A DNA stretch of 64,000 nucleotides from Dendrobium chrysotoxum (GCA_019925795.1 CM034300.1:75743021-75807020), one strand, 5' to 3'. Shown: positions 33,323-46,372, counted from the stretch's first letter. Translations and numbers: made by a program. Notes: generated from the letters alone by a model not told the origin.

Positions 33323-35620
33323 GTATCATATGCATACAATTCTCATGTTGTTGCTGTTTTGAATATGGGATTCATTATTTCAATTATTCACAGATTAATA
33401 AATGTCTATTTTATTCATACATATATATCGGCATTACAGTGTTTTGTTCATATATAGAGCGGGCATGATAATGAAAAAAACTGTCATAAAGTTTTAGGCC
33501 AATTAATTTATTGTGAATGCGAAGAGATTGCATTTTAGTTTATTTTTTAAAAATCCTGAATTATTGAAATTGACAGATTAATCTACCTATAAAATGGCTG
33601 TAAGATCGTTTTGATCCTCCCTAAAATATTTACCATCAAGCCTGAATTGAGTTTGATATATGGTTTTTTGTTTTTGCCTTTTTTTTTTTAGATTAGCCTA
33701 AATTAAGCTGTAATGTTATTACTCTCCATCTTCATAATCTGTTACTAAAATTGGCCTCCTGATTCGAGTCCTTAGGTTTTTTCATGCAACCTATTCATAT
33801 GGCAGAACGAGGAGAATTTTTTTGAGAAGAAAAGGTAAATTTATTCATAAAAAAATAATAAAGGTCTGCATTAAGGTGGGTGCATGAGTGCATCTAATTT
33901 TTAAGTTGACAATGACAAGAACATAAAATTACTCAATTATTTATATATTTTTCTTAAGAACATTCTCTACAATATTCAGCTAATGAATGAACTCAAGTTC
34001 TATTCACTAATTCTCATATATTCAAAAAAATTATTCATTTTTATCATCAAGAACCATATCGTCTTTAGAATTATGCCTCAATTTTTTTTGTCAACAAAAA
34101 AAAAAATGATAACGGTAATGCAGCACTAATTGTAAATATAAAGGAAGTCTTTCACAATTGTGATGGATTTTACTTTGTATAATGCTAATTCCTTTAATAA
34201 CATTGGCATTAGTGAATCACCAAAAATCTATCAGGTTCTTGACATAACAAGAAGGCCACGGATGGCAAGACCGAAAACTTATTGTTGCTCGCCATACAAG
34301 AAAAAGAAATGGTCGGTCTGAGTTCTTCATAGCTCAGAACTCAAAAGGAATATTTTACAGCTCAGATGAAAGTTTTTTGGGACAATAACTTCAAATCTAA
34401 TGGGATCAAGATACCAAATATGGCAGTTACTCTTAGTGTTGAACAAAACTCTCTTCAGTTTTACTGTGCAAGTTTTCAACAGAGCCATTGGTGTTTGCAG
34501 GGAAGGAAACTTGATTCCATGGAATCTCAATCTTGTCTCTTGGGTGTTGTTGCATAAGAAAATTGCTTTACATTTGAAGCAATGTCTCATTTAGTTTGTT
34601 AAAGTTGGCTATAAATGTTTTCAAATAAAGATGAAATTTAAAGTTTTTTTTTTCATGTTGTGTTAAGTGTTACTAGAAATCAATATTATTTTTAAACTAT
34701 GCAAATGCCTTTAAAGCATTGCTTTTAATGATGTCAATTTTTTGAGTGAAAGTTAAATCATTATTTTCTAAAATATGTTTCAGTCCACAAATATTCATTA
34801 TGTCATGGAGTTTAATTATTGTCTAAAAAAAAATATACTATTCGGATATAGTTGATAGAGTATTCAATATTTGTGACTTATTTCATTAAGGATGTTTTGA
34901 GAACTTCAATACATTTTTTACTATCCTTAAATTTTTCTTTACAAAAGAGGATGTGTCATTTTTATGTGTTGATTTTGTTTTCAACTTTCTATTTTTTATT
35001 TTGTATTTGAATTAGGTTTTATCTATTCCCTAAATGAGTAACAAAATGAGTCTTATGAGTCTTCTCTTCATCAGTTTTAAAATTTCATCTATTTCTTGAA
35101 CATTTTCTTAAGTAGGAGACAAGTATAATAGGTTCACAAATAGTTGAACAATCTAAGCAGATTATTTATGTATTAAATCAATAGAAGAACGAAAGGCAGA
35201 CAATTCTGCAACTAGGAAGGGTTGAAAAATGTAAGTATGTGATAGATTACAGGTACATTGACAGTGTTCTTTGTGTTCTATATTTTAAAATGTTGAATTG
35301 TTGCTATCTATTTATTCATGTTAATTCACTTTTGTAGATATCCCTTAACTGGTTATCAAGCCTTCTGCATATGTTTGGCATCAATAGATTGGAAGCTTTG
35401 TTGTTGTATTTAAATGTCCTTAAGTATTTGTGTTTAAACTCTCAGAACACAAATATTAGTTATGTTAACATTTGAATATTACAAGCTGATGGTTTTCAAA
35501 TTTGGCTGGTTGGAGCTTGTGGAACTTTGGATTGAAAGGGGGTATTATTAATCCAATTATAGGTATTTAGTGGAGTATGATGATATAGCTTTCATAAATA
35601 AAAAAGTGGTGGTAGTCTTA

Positions 35621-35665
35621 TGCTTCGTTTGGGATAGCTTTCATATCATACAACAATGTAATTTT
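35621..35665. mobile_element. Tourist-like MITE, left end only
   Basis: After tta comes tgcttcgtttgggatagctttc, the left terminus of the MITE family. No right terminus follows before the Helitron hairpin. Confidence 0.45.
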
Positions 35666-36397
35666 TTTTTTTACTTCTAGCAACGTGCGCTGTGTGCACG
35701 TGCAATAAAACTAGTATATATAAGATAAGTAAATCCTTGGCGCCATCACAGCTAGAAAGGAATATAGCATTTGTAGTTTCCACCTCAAAGAGTCCATCTG
35801 AAAGGATGAAAGATAGATATCAATGCAGAAATATGCTATAGAAATCCAACAACAAATATCCATTTAGGCCCACCATTAACTTTGGGCCTACAAATTGAAG
35901 CCCAAAAAAATTATGTGATTTTTTATTGGACTCATAAATTTAGCAAGTGGATTTTTTGGCATTATTCTCACATCATTTCTTATTATTTCTAATAAATCAA
36001 ATTACCATTTACCCCCAATAAGAGATATATATTTACAATGCTAACATTTGTATTAATAGGGTGGCAAAAGTATAGTTGAAAAATTGCTACCTCTAAGTCA
36101 ACTTAGGCTCATTTTTCCTTTATGAATTTAAATTGAATGGCTTAGATTGAATTGATATTGGTGAAGAAAATTTAGGCCTTTGGATCAATAAATCATCAAT
36201 TAGTAGAGTATATGTGATAGAAAAGAAGTTATCGTTCTGAACATCTCAAGGTTATTTGGATGATGATTTTAAATTATTAATAGATGTCGGTAATAATCAT
36301 CAAAGACGGTAAAATTATGTAATAAAGAGTGATCACCATAGTCATTTTCGTTGGTATGTCACAAAAAATCATCTTAATCAGGCACAAATTTTCAGAC

Positions 36398-36403
<6 letters not shown>

Positions 36404-36460
<57 letters not shown>
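36404..36460. repeat. (TA)n microsatellite
   Basis: About 57 bases of uninterrupted TA repeats in intergenic DNA. Confidence 0.95.
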
Positions 36461-36466
<6 letters not shown>

Positions 36467-36839
36467 TTATGTTAATTGTGTAAAGTTTTTTAGCATCTTT
36501 TATCTTTTTAGGTCAAAGAAAGATAGCCACAAAAGAAGAAGGCAACCCCACACCTGCTATAGCCACAATTAGCTTTGGCTTTTCAATCAATTAACAGTAA
36601 CCTATTCATTACTCTAATCTAGAAAAAGGACATTTTATCTTTATTTTATTTTGTTTTGTTTTTTTCTTATCCTTCTCTCTTACTAATAGACTAAAACTTC
36701 AATATCAAACAAAATTAAAACAAATAAAATCATATAAAATATTTAATATTTTATTTTAAAATTTTGAACTCATTTTAGTTACTATAGTATTAGTTTATAA
36801 ATAATAAATATTTTACTTAAACGGATATTGATATCCCTT

Positions 36840-37302
36840 TAGGGGTGTAAACGAGTCGAGTTGAGCTCGACTCACCTGTAACTTGAGCTTGAGCTTGTTT
36901 ACTTAATCGAGTTCAGCTCGAACTTGAACTTAATTGTACGAGTTCGAAAATGCTCACAAGCTGGCGTGCTTATAATGAAAGAGATAGAGTGATTGATTGA
37001 TTCAAGAAATTATCATAATAAAACTATAAAAAGATCAAGAATTTAGAAGATAAATAATAAAAAATCACTTGATATAAAAAATTGAGATATAATTTTTAAA
37101 TTTTCTTAATAGCTTGATACTCTTCTAAATTCTAATTTAAATGCATTTTATAGTAATATTTTTTAAACAAGTTAGTTCTTGAGCTAACGAGTTAAGTCAA
37201 GCCCACTCAAATTTAGCTCGAAAAGACGATAACTCATCAATCATTTATTGATGATGTGAGCTTGAGCGTCCTCATAAATCCGCTTCACTCACTTAGACCC
37301 TT
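36840..37302. mobile_element. Probable degenerate hAT-type element
   Basis: The left end taggggtgtaaacgagtcgag and clusters of gagctcga / agcttgag resemble the elements at 3599 and 41206. The right end (acttagaccctta) is a weak inverted match. No clear 8-bp duplication was found. Confidence 0.4.
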
Positions 37303-38376
37303 ATATTTCATTTTAATTTTGACTAATTTATCAATATTTATTTAAATTTAACCTTTTTCTTGAGGAAATTATTTAAATTTAACTTATGTAACACTTTTTG
37401 TTAACGTGATCTACAACAAAACGGTGCCTATCCTTCTCATATAAACCAAAATTTAATCTCAAAAAAACAAAATTTCATCCTCTTCCCAGAAATCGAAACT
37501 AATGAAGAATTACAAGTCTTAAATAATAAATGTGATGGAATAATCTACTCAGACTATTCGAATTTGACCAATAGCGCTCAAAATCAAAGCAGAAGACTTC
37601 CCATTCGAACGGAGGAATCAAAAAAGCTTTTTTTATATATATAAATTTATTATGTTCACTATTATTTTATATATAATTTTCACCCAAAGTCTGTCCTTTT
37701 CTCTGGATAACAGATGAGGTATAATTATTCAGGCACGCGCATCCAATCAAAAGGCACAAACTTTTTTTCAACATCTCTGCAAAAAGTATTGACTTGAGAG
37801 TTCGGATTAGAGTAGTATTGTTTCTTCTTTAATGGCCGGTTAGCAGTGAGTAGAGAACCAAACTACTCTTTTTATACTTGCTTCCTTGCTTTCCTGGGAT
37901 TCCTGAGCCTGCTCAGAGTTATTGGTGAAAGGTTTGATTTTTTTTATTTTTGTTGGTGCTTCTTTTAGTTTTCTTTCATTTTTCTGTTTTTTCTTCTTTC
38001 TGGTGCAAAGATTCCTGATTTTGCGCAGAATTTGATGATTTCCTCGAGCTTCTTCTATTTGTTAGGGCTCCAGTCTTTTGAGATGAACAGAATTGAGTCT
38101 TGGTGGAGCTTCCGCATCAAGAATTAGGAATTTAGTGGTTAGGTTTTCTTGAATTCTTAGTTTACTAAAGTGTTGTTCTCTTTTTTTGCGTTCAAGTTGG
38201 GATTTTGGGATTTTGGAAGGGCTGCCTTGAGGTTTTCTTACTTATTCAATGATGTATTTCTAAGCTAGCTTAGACAAGCTATTCTGCATCTCAACTTTGT
38301 TATTGAAGTGAAATTTGTCATATTTTTTCCTTGCTTGAGTGTTTTGATTGTATAGGTGGACTTGCTTGGCTTATTC
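37303..38376 (+). promoter_or_regulatory. Upstream region and 5' UTR intron of the C2-domain gene
   Basis: The stretch contains pyrimidine-rich leader-like DNA from about 37850. An acceptor, gattgtatag, ends at 38355, 21 bases before the ATG. A donor candidate is ttattggtgaaag near 37921. A 5' UTR intron of about 430 bases is therefore likely, but the transcription start was not located. Confidence 0.4.
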
Positions 38377-39624
38377 ATGGACTCCTGCAAACCCCATCCC
38401 CAAACATTCAATTCTTTTGCCGCCATGGCTGGAACTAACAAGCTCAGAAGTGATTCCTTCATCATCAGTTCTGAAAAACCGAGCTCCATTGCCGAAGTTA
38501 TTACTTATGGATTCATCGGCTCTCTTGAAATATTTGTTCACCAAGCAAGAGACATCCACAACATTTGCATCTACCAAAACCAGGATGTTTATGCCAAGCT
38601 TTGCCTCACCAGTGACCCAGAAGCTTCAGTCTCCACCAAGACTATCACTGGAGGTGGGAGGTATCCAGTCTTCAATGAGAACCTTAAGCTCAATGTTCGA
38701 ACCGTCGATACCTCACTCAAATGTGAGATATGGATGCTCAGCCGGGTTAAGAATTATCTTGAAGATCAGCTACTTGGCTTTGCCCTTGTTCCCCTTTCTC
38801 AAATTGTCATGAACAATGGTAAACTGGAAAAGGAGTTCTCCCTTTCCTCCACCGATCTCTTCCATTCTCCCGCCGGCTTTGTGTCGTTGACGATATCTTA
38901 CTCGGGTTCAACTCCAGAGGTTATGGCGATTGTATCTAATGTTGGACATGCTGTGTTACCTGATGCTCCAAATGATAACTCAATCTCTTCTGAATATGTT
39001 AATATAGAGTTCCCTGACTTGAAGGTTGTATCTGAAAACAAGATGATGATTTCAGAATACTTTGGGATTCCATGCTCCAATACAGAGTCTCAAAACAGTG
39101 AATGTCGCGTTGATTGCCCTGATAATGATGCTGAAGAAAGGAATGTCGAGATTTTCTCGACTGACAATAGTTGTATCGCCATTGGAGTTGCAAATAATGA
39201 TTCCCCTTTAAGCAGTGGTTCAGCTGATGTGCCTACTGTGACAAATGCAGCAAAATCTCAGGTTGCTTCAGAACCATCAGGCACTACTGAATCTCCAACT
39301 GAGAAAAACAAAACCAGTGAAGTTGCAGATAGTGATACCAGTTCCCCTGATGCACCAGAAAAGCCATATGTTCTTCCTGTGATCAAGATCAATCTTGAGC
39401 CCGAGCAGCCAGTCATACAACAGGAGATAGTCGACATGTACATGAAAAGCATGCAGCAATTTACAGAGTCATTAGCTAAGATGAAGCTTCCTATGGATAT
39501 AGAGAATAACAGTAGCGGCGGTGCTGTCGGTAATGACAATGATTCTGCTTCTGACAAGAAACCACAGGCTTCAGAGAAGACAAGTACTCCCAGGGTTTTC
39601 TATGGGAGCAGAGCTTTCTTCTAA
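38377..39624 (+). CDS. C2-domain (CaLB-type) protein, 415 aa, single coding exon
   Basis: The start MDSCKPHPQTFNSFAAMAG follows the splice acceptor at 38355. Residues about 45-165 form a C2 domain beginning GFIGSLEIFVHQARDIHN, with YQNQDVYAKLCL, the loop NYLEDQLLGFALVPLSQI and later FVSLTISYSG. C2 domains bind phospholipid, often with Ca2+. Only some of the usual acidic ligands are visible, so Ca2+ dependence is open. The rest is a Ser/Thr/Asp-rich, probably disordered region. Near the C-terminus is a conserved-looking helix, EIVDMYMKSMQQFTESLAKM. It matches the layout of plant CaLB-family C2 proteins whose role is not well defined. There is no signal peptide or membrane segment. TAA at 39622-39624. 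Confidence 0.9.
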   Translation: MDSCKPHPQTFNSFAAMAGTNKLRSDSFIISSEKPSSIAEVITYGFIGSLEIFVHQARDIHNICIYQNQDVYAKLCLTSDPEASVSTKTITGGGRYPVFNENLKLNVRTVDTSLKCEIWMLSRVKNYLEDQLLGFALVPLSQIVMNNGKLEKEFSLSSTDLFHSPAGFVSLTISYSGSTPEVMAIVSNVGHAVLPDAPNDNSISSEYVNIEFPDLKVVSENKMMISEYFGIPCSNTESQNSECRVDCPDNDAEERNVEIFSTDNSCIAIGVANNDSPLSSGSADVPTVTNAAKSQVASEPSGTTESPTEKNKTSEVADSDTSSPDAPEKPYVLPVIKINLEPEQPVIQQEIVDMYMKSMQQFTESLAKMKLPMDIENNSSGGAVGNDNDSASDKKPQASEKTSTPRVFYGSRAFF

Positions 39625-41197
39625 ATCTATGTTACTCGTTCTTCTCTGATGAAATTTCAGATTTCTATTAGGTAGTAATTGAACTTGTTATGAACATTAT
39701 GCAGAAATCTATGCACTTTTTTGCATGTTGAGTAGGTTATGAGGAAGTAAGCTGAGCATTAGCTCCTTCTACTATCATGTATCACTTGTTTCATGAACTG
39801 TTTACTTTTAACCATGATATGAATGCCATTTGCAATCAGTTGTTTAACATGTTTTTAGTTTCTTCTTTTGTTTGTATACTATATTAGTTGATCATTTGGC
39901 CATTAAATATCATTGTTTCATGTTTTCTGAATATTTAAGCGCAATTAGTGCTTTCCTCTTATCACTTGTAATATATATTGTGCTTTCTTATATGTGATGC
40001 TATATGTCAATACCAGAAATAATGAAGAGATTGCAAATAGATCATTCAATCTTTGTAGAGGGCATGAAGGCCTGGGATTACTCCTGCATAACATAATTGA
40101 AAAAAGCATGCTTGAATCGATTTATCGGTAGCTAGCCGTTATCCATTCGCTGACTAGGTGACTCAACCTGGCTCTAAACACCCTCCTTTATTCGATGAAT
40201 TCGGATGAAAACATCTTCACAAACACGTAGATATCATGAACTTAGATAAATCATGGGAGACATTGCCAACTTATCGCCGGTGTTCCGCCGACTTTCAACT
40301 AATATGATCCAGAATAGAGTTTCAGATGATAAAATTTGATTTTATTATGTTACCTCACTCAAATTGTTTCTAGTTCACCCATGCCTTATGCTGAACTCTC
40401 ATAAAAAGATAAACTCATTAAACCTTCTATTTGCAATTCTGAACCGTTTTCCTTCTCTCATCATTGCTTTGAAATGAACTACAGGAATTCATATTTTTTG
40501 CATTATTCTGGTGGAGAAGACCAGAAATCCATAGCTTTCTTCTAGAAAATGCAATTTCTTTTCTTCTAACCAAGCATTGGCAAATGGGAAATATGACTAA
40601 GTAGTCCTATGAAAATAATAAATTTTCACTTTTTGGGTGCACAGTCTTCTTGATTTCTTTTTATGTATGGTTTCTTCATTATGTAATATTTATATGACTA
40701 GTCAGTAGTCAGCCTCTAGACCTTCTATTCTCTACTAGTTTCTAAAATATTCTCCTTATCTCAAGACTTTTGGGAAAAGGTGAGAAAGACTTGCTAGAGA
40801 AACTTCAAATGAACAAATAAATAAAATATTTTTTTTGCTGATGTATAATGCAAGAGATGATTATGATCTTTTTATTTCTTTTATGGTAAGTTTGAAAGTG
40901 AATAATTTCATGTTTTGGAGCTTTTGCCATGTAGTAAGTGAAGTGGACACATGAGGTTGAAAGATCAACCTTTTTTTTTTTTTTCTTTGTTTTACTTTTC
41001 TAAAGTTGTTTTTGTGTTGTGAATTTGACTCAAACAATAAAGAAGACTAAAAAATTAGATAAACTTTTGTTTAGCTTGCGTTCGATTGAGAAATTTGTGA
41101 GCTTGTTAACTGGCCAGGTTCAACACGAATCAAATTTAAATTGAGGTGGACCTAAAATGAATCATGTTATCTTGAGATTGGATTGAAATGTGCATGC
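39625..41197. other. Intergenic DNA downstream of the C2 gene
   Basis: The 3' UTR of the C2 gene should lie in the first few hundred bases, but no clear poly-A signal stands out. Nothing else was recognised. Confidence 0.4.
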
Positions 41198-42346
41198 ATG
41201 AGAGCCAAGGCTGCAAACAAACCGAGATGAGTCGAGTATGTGAATGTTCATGTTTGAGTTCATTTATTATAAGCTTGTTCAAGTTTGATTTGTGTTTGAT
41301 TTGAGCTTTATTGTTTGTGCTCATGTTTGATTCGTTTAAATTAATGAGTGTTCATATTTGGTTCATGTTCTGCTCATTTTGTGCTTATCGAGCTTTAAAC
41401 AATCAAGCCTTAACGAGCTCTACTTCTAGATTTCATTAACTTAACAAACGAGCTTTATCGAGCCCACTAAAAACAATTATATCGAGCATATTCGTGAACA
41501 TATTTAGCGAATTTTTTATACTATTAAACAAGTATGTTTATGAACATATCTAATAAATATTCTTGAGCTATCAAATAAGCAAGTTCATGAATATATATAA
41601 CTAGTTTCTTGGAGCTACCAAATGAGCTCGTTCACGAACCAGTGATCTATGATTCATCTTATATTTATTCATGTATATTTTAAACAAATAATCTAGCAAG
41701 CATGGATAAATGTGAAATGTCTCTTTTTCATGAACACATTCATTCTATTGTAAGTATAAAATAAAATAAAGTTAAATTTATAATAAAAGCAGTTGTCTAT
41801 ATAAAATGAAAATAAGATTAATCTAGATGAATATATTTTCAAATGAAGCTTACCTGTTGCATTGCTCTCCATTTGGTACAACAGCTGAAAGATTATCTTT
41901 TGCGTTCATAAAAAGACTTCAATGGTTCTATTAGTATATATTATAATATTTAATTACTTTAAATTTTATTATTTAACAATAATTATATAGTTATAATAAA
42001 TTAAAAATATTTATATTATGTATATTTATCAATTTTATAATCAAGTATTAGTTGAGCTTTTATCGAGCTTATTCACGAGTTCTAAATCGAACATGAATTG
42101 AGCTTTTATCGAGCTTCTTATCAAGCTTAATGTCGAGCCTGTTCACGAGCTTCAAATGATATTTTTCATGAAAATAAATGAGCTGAACATATTAGTGTTC
42201 ATGCTTGTTTATTTAATGATTAAATATTTAAAATATTGTTCAAGTTTGTTTATTTAGCTAATTGAATGATCACAAACGAGTTTTAATCGAATTGAGCAAC
42301 GAGTAGCTCGTCGAACGTTAGGTTTGCTTGCAGCCCTAATGAGAGC
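41198..42346. mobile_element. hAT-type non-autonomous element (1133 bp)
   Basis: Element 41206-42338, flanked by the perfect 8-bp duplication atgagagc (41198-41205 and 42339-42346). The left end caaggctgcaaacaaaccgag and right end cttgcagccctaa match the termini of the 595-bp element at 3599. Many cgagctt / aagctcg motifs lie near both ends. No transposase frame is seen. Confidence 0.88.
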
Positions 42347-42405
42347 ATGAAGGTGCAGGTAAATGTATTTATGTTTATATTTTTTAGTTGTTTTAATGCT
42401 TGTAT

Positions 42406-42849
42406 TAGGGGTGTTAATAATTGACCTGATCCAATAACTTGACCTAAAAAATTTGGGTGCGGGCTAACCCATCTAATAAATGAATAGGGTTTGGATTTGG
42501 AATTCTGACACATTTAATTTGTGGATCGGGTTTGGGTTAACTCACAAACTCGATTTTGACCCAATGGTGACCTATTTTGTTTGTTTTTTCCTCGAATGCT
42601 CTTGCTTGTTAGTATGTTTTTCTTTTTTTTTTATCAATTAATATAAACTCTATAGCAGACAAATTATAATTTTTTATTTCTTTAATCAAAATAGGTTATC
42701 GGGGCTCCTGAGTAGCCAACGGGCTGAGTTTGAGTCTATTTTTTTTCACCCGTTTATTCAAAAGATCAGATTCATGTCAAGTGGATTCACATCCAATCAA
42801 GATTAGGTCAAACCCGAACCCAATCCATTAACTTGTTTTGACACCCCTA
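42406..42849. mobile_element. Probable hAT-type MITE
   Basis: Inverted ends taggggtgttaa and the complement of gacacccccta-like sequence, with internal motifs gggtttgggttaa and gaacccaatcc. The flanking 8 bp (gcttgtat and gcttaata) match only in part. Confidence 0.55.
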
Positions 42850-42913
42850 GCTTAATATTAATCTATGAAAATATACGAAAAAATATATAATAAAGCCGAA
42901 CTCTTAAATATAA

Positions 42914-43543
42914 GTACGCCTAGTGGTAGAGTAAGGATTATTTATTTGCGGGGGCACAAATTTCCACTTTTTCATTCGAGCTTGAAATTGACATTAGGGT
43001 TTTAATTTTTTTTTTTAATATCTAACTTAAGGTTTTCATATCTAATTTAAATAGAAAAATAATTTAAAAATATTTTATAACGAACAATAAATATATAAAA
43101 AAAGATTGTAATCTTACTAATATAAAAATTATAAAAATTTATAATTAGCATATTTTAAGCTATTTAATTTAAATTTAAATATTGTAATCTTTCTCTAGTG
43201 TAATTTGTTGGTTTTAATTACATAAATTTCCTATAAAAGAGAATTTGGAGATTTTAAAATAATTGAAAAAATTGATGAACTTTTTTATTTAAAAAAAAAC
43301 TAATAATGTGAAGATAAATGATTAAAATTGAAAAATATATAAATAAAGAGAGAAATATAAATGAAAAAGTAGTCTAATAAAAATAAATAAAAATATAGCT
43401 AACCTCGTAAGAGAGATAGCGAAAAATAAATAAATAAAGTTTAAAATCATCTCACCCTTATGAGAGAGAGAGAGAGAGGGAGAGAGAGTGCCAGGGAGGG
43501 AGAGAGTTATAAATAGTAGCAAGTACATAAAGTTGTCGGTAAC

Positions 43544-43586
<43 letters not shown>

Positions 43587-43696
43587 ATAGTGAAAAAAAA
43601 AAATTCTTGTTGCATGATTTTACGAGGAAAAAAAAATTTTTTTAGTGGGGGCACGTGCCCCCTAGGCCCCTCCTAAATCCATCAATGAGTACGCCT
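42914..43696. mobile_element. Probable hAT-type element with GA microsatellites
   Basis: Element about 42922-43688 between direct repeats gtacgcct (42914-42921 and 43689-43696). The ends are loosely inverted (agtggtagagtaagga against tcattgatggatttagga). The inside carries gggggcac at both sides and (GA)n runs at about 43459-43488 and 43551-43584. Confidence 0.6.
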
Positions 43697-45687
43697 TTTG
43701 TTGTATTACTAGAGTTTCATTAGGAATTTAAACCTATCTTTCGTGATATTGTATCAGACAGAAGAATTGTGATGTCTATAAGGTTAAAGCAGACAATACC
43801 TCAATAAATGAATTTTTAAACAAATATATATATTATTTATAGAGAGGTAAGATTGATGAAATTTAAATGGTAGACATACTATATAATATTTAGATTATCT
43901 CAATTTTGATGGGAAAAAAACACATAAATAAAGATCATAATTACTGTTATTATTGAGGTTCCTTCAAAAAGAATTGTGAAGGGAGAGTTCCTTTCGTCTA
44001 TGTCAACAATAATTAGCGTACTTCCAACGACATTATGGCTAACCACTAATATCTTGTTGACTGTACTGTTCATCACATCATCATTTGATTTTATAATTTA
44101 TGACATATAGAGTGCACCTATTTTAATCTTACAAAAAAAAAAAAAAAATCGTGTGATGGACACAAATCGTAAGATAAAATTTAAATTGAAAATTTTTAGA
44201 ATAAAATTTCAGCAAATTTATAATCGAATTAAATGTCTCAACAAGACGAATCCAACAATATCAATAGTGGCTTAATCCGAGTCTAAATAAGTCCAAATCA
44301 AACGCTCGAAGTATAATCGAAAATTTCAAATATTGATTGGATGACTAAACGATTTTCAAATTCAACACGCTTATAGTCAAATCAAGCGGCTTGACGAGAC
44401 GAATCCAATGAGCCCAAGATCACTCAATTCTGACATTATTAAGACATTTTATTGTTGAGTAAACGTTTCATGACCCAAGAAATTAATATGATCGTATGAT
44501 GGAGTGCTTTGAATTCTGACCAAATTTATCAAAATGTCAATATACAAAAATGTATAAATAAAACTTCATTCTCTATATAGAGGAGGTCCAAAAGTAGAGG
44601 GAAGAGGAGAGCTCCCTTGCATTTTCTAGTCCCTCGCTGCCACCAAAGACCACCATTAGTTATCTCCACTAACAACCACCGTTGCCAATTGGCACCATCA
44701 TCTATAGACTTTTATCAAGATCTAACGTTACTGTTGAGTTTCAATTATCTGCTTGTGGACATCAGACTTTTGTACATTAATTATGTACATTATAAAAATT
44801 TAATTATGTACATTACAAAACTTTAACTCTTTTTTTTCTACGTTAATTATGTACATTATACAAAAATTTATGCTTCTAAATTTAGGATAATTTTTAAATT
44901 ATCTTTTATTTGACATCAATCTTTTAAAAATAAATATATATGATCTGCCAGTTAATTGAAATAAAAATTAGGAGATGAAGAAGGGGTAAAAAAATAACTA
45001 AATATGAAAAAATATCTAGAGAGAAAATAAGACAGATTAAAATATATATGATAAAAGAAATTCCATAAAATAATGATAATTTTATTTATTTCTTTCTGAA
45101 AAGAACTTTAGTGTTACTGTATGAGGAAATTGAATTGTTGCTAACAATTAAAATGAGTGTTTAAATGACCAGAATAATAATAATATCAATGTGATCATGT
45201 TACAAAAATATATCACTTGAAACAGATAAATGACGTAAACCCGAACACTATTTGTTTAAACCAAATGCAAATAGTACGTAATCCGATCAATTTCGAGTTT
45301 TTAGATCAACTTGATCTGAAATTCAATCGAGTCAAGACTTTAGACCTGAACCTAGCCAAAATTTTAATCCGTTGAACTTGAATCAAATCTTTCGAGTTGG
45401 ATCTGTGTTGGATCATTTGTGATTCTATCTTTTATACATTACAAGAGTGATGAAATAAACTATTGTGATCATTGATAATAATATACTTTATTTGAGGATC
45501 AAAACCAAGTAAAACAAAAAAAAAGGTTATAATCATAAAATTTAGGATTGTTTGGATATAAATCTACAAAATTTTATTTATTTATGCAAAGGGATTGTAA
45601 TTTTAAAATTTTCCATGCAAAGATAATGGTTGAACCTATTTTACAAATAGAGACAACTCACTCTAATCTTATGCCATATGTTCATGA
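43697..45687. other. AT-rich intergenic DNA
   Basis: About 2 kb with only short open frames without recognisable domains. No gene or bounded repeat was seen. Confidence 0.45.
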
Positions 45688-46027
45688 AATCCTTGGCTGT
45701 GCTTGTCCTGGCTGTGGGCTTTTGTTCAGTTGCTCGTGTAGATTTCTCTTTCTCTCCAACTGTGGTGCTGCTTTTCCTGTGGGAGTCTCTGATAGCTTCT
45801 TAGGCTTCTTTGGTGCTCATATTGTTGTTCATGGTGGGAGCTGGGCTTGTCCTTCTTTATTTTCTTTTGCTTATGCTCTGTAATGGTTTGAATCACTCAT
45901 AGGTTTTATTTCAAATGATGTATTTTTATAGGGCTATCGATTCAGTAAGGACTTGTAATCTCTTATTTATATTAACACGTAAGCCCCTATATGTGGGTTT
46001 TATTATAAAAAAAAAATCCTTGGCTGT
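45688..46027 (+). mobile_element. 5'-truncated LINE end (about 314 bp)
   Basis: Element 45701-46014 ends in an A run and is flanked by the perfect 13-bp duplication aatccttggctgt (45688-45700 and 46015-46027). A poly-A tail and long target duplication show target-primed insertion. The 3' end (taagcccctatatgtggg, then A run) resembles plant L1 tails. No coding domain remains. Confidence 0.82.
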
Positions 46028-46372
46028 ATTATTATAATTTTATTAAACTTTGTTTTCTCTCTCTATTATGAAATCATTATATGATATTATAAGAAAATTT
46101 ATGACTAAATTAATAATAATGGCAAGATTTCAAGAGAAATCCAAAGTATTAAAACTTGAATTAATCAATCTTTATTTAATAAAATAATAAAATAAAATAA
46201 AATCCTAATTTATTAAATATAAAATTTTTATGCTTCAATATTAAAAAAAACAAATTATTAATATTTGTATACAATTATAATAAGGCTTGTTTCCTTCACC
46301 ATTTGGAAGATCTATTGATTTAATTGAATGAACAAATCTTATGATGACATTCACAAACTCAACACTGACTTT

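Larger units (their letters stand above)
32369..35670. other. Helitron body without recognised genes
   Basis: AT-rich DNA. Besides the segment at 33243, exon-like openings occur at 34235-34322 (after ctatcag) and 34362-34557, both short and unrecognised. A Tourist-like MITE left end lies at 35621-35645. Confidence 0.4.
30420..35714 (+). mobile_element. Helitron carrying captured gene fragments
   Basis: It starts tctatactactattaaaa after an A (A|TC) and ends in a hairpin, acgtgcgc-tgt-gtgcacgt, followed by gcaataaaactag and then T (CTAG|T). These are the 5' TC, 3' subterminal hairpin and CTRR end, and the A|T insertion site, of Helitrons, with no target duplication. At 5295 bp it encodes no RepHel, so it is non-autonomous. 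It carries an RPL11 pseudogene (30845-31394) and trehalose-phosphate phosphatase exons (31738-32368), with other exon-like segments. The remaining sequence is AT-rich. Confidence 0.85.

Noticed and set aside
34362..34557. Captured pectinesterase exon in the Helitron
   Set aside because: A faint pattern resemblance only (an AV-x-L and FY-C-x-F spacing); not enough to name the family.
44617..44826. 69-codon open frame in intergenic DNA
   Set aside because: No recognisable domain, and composition turns AT-rich with no splice or promoter support.
45548..45883. 111-codon open frame
   Set aside because: It spans the border of a truncated LINE with a clear TSD, so it is a chance frame.
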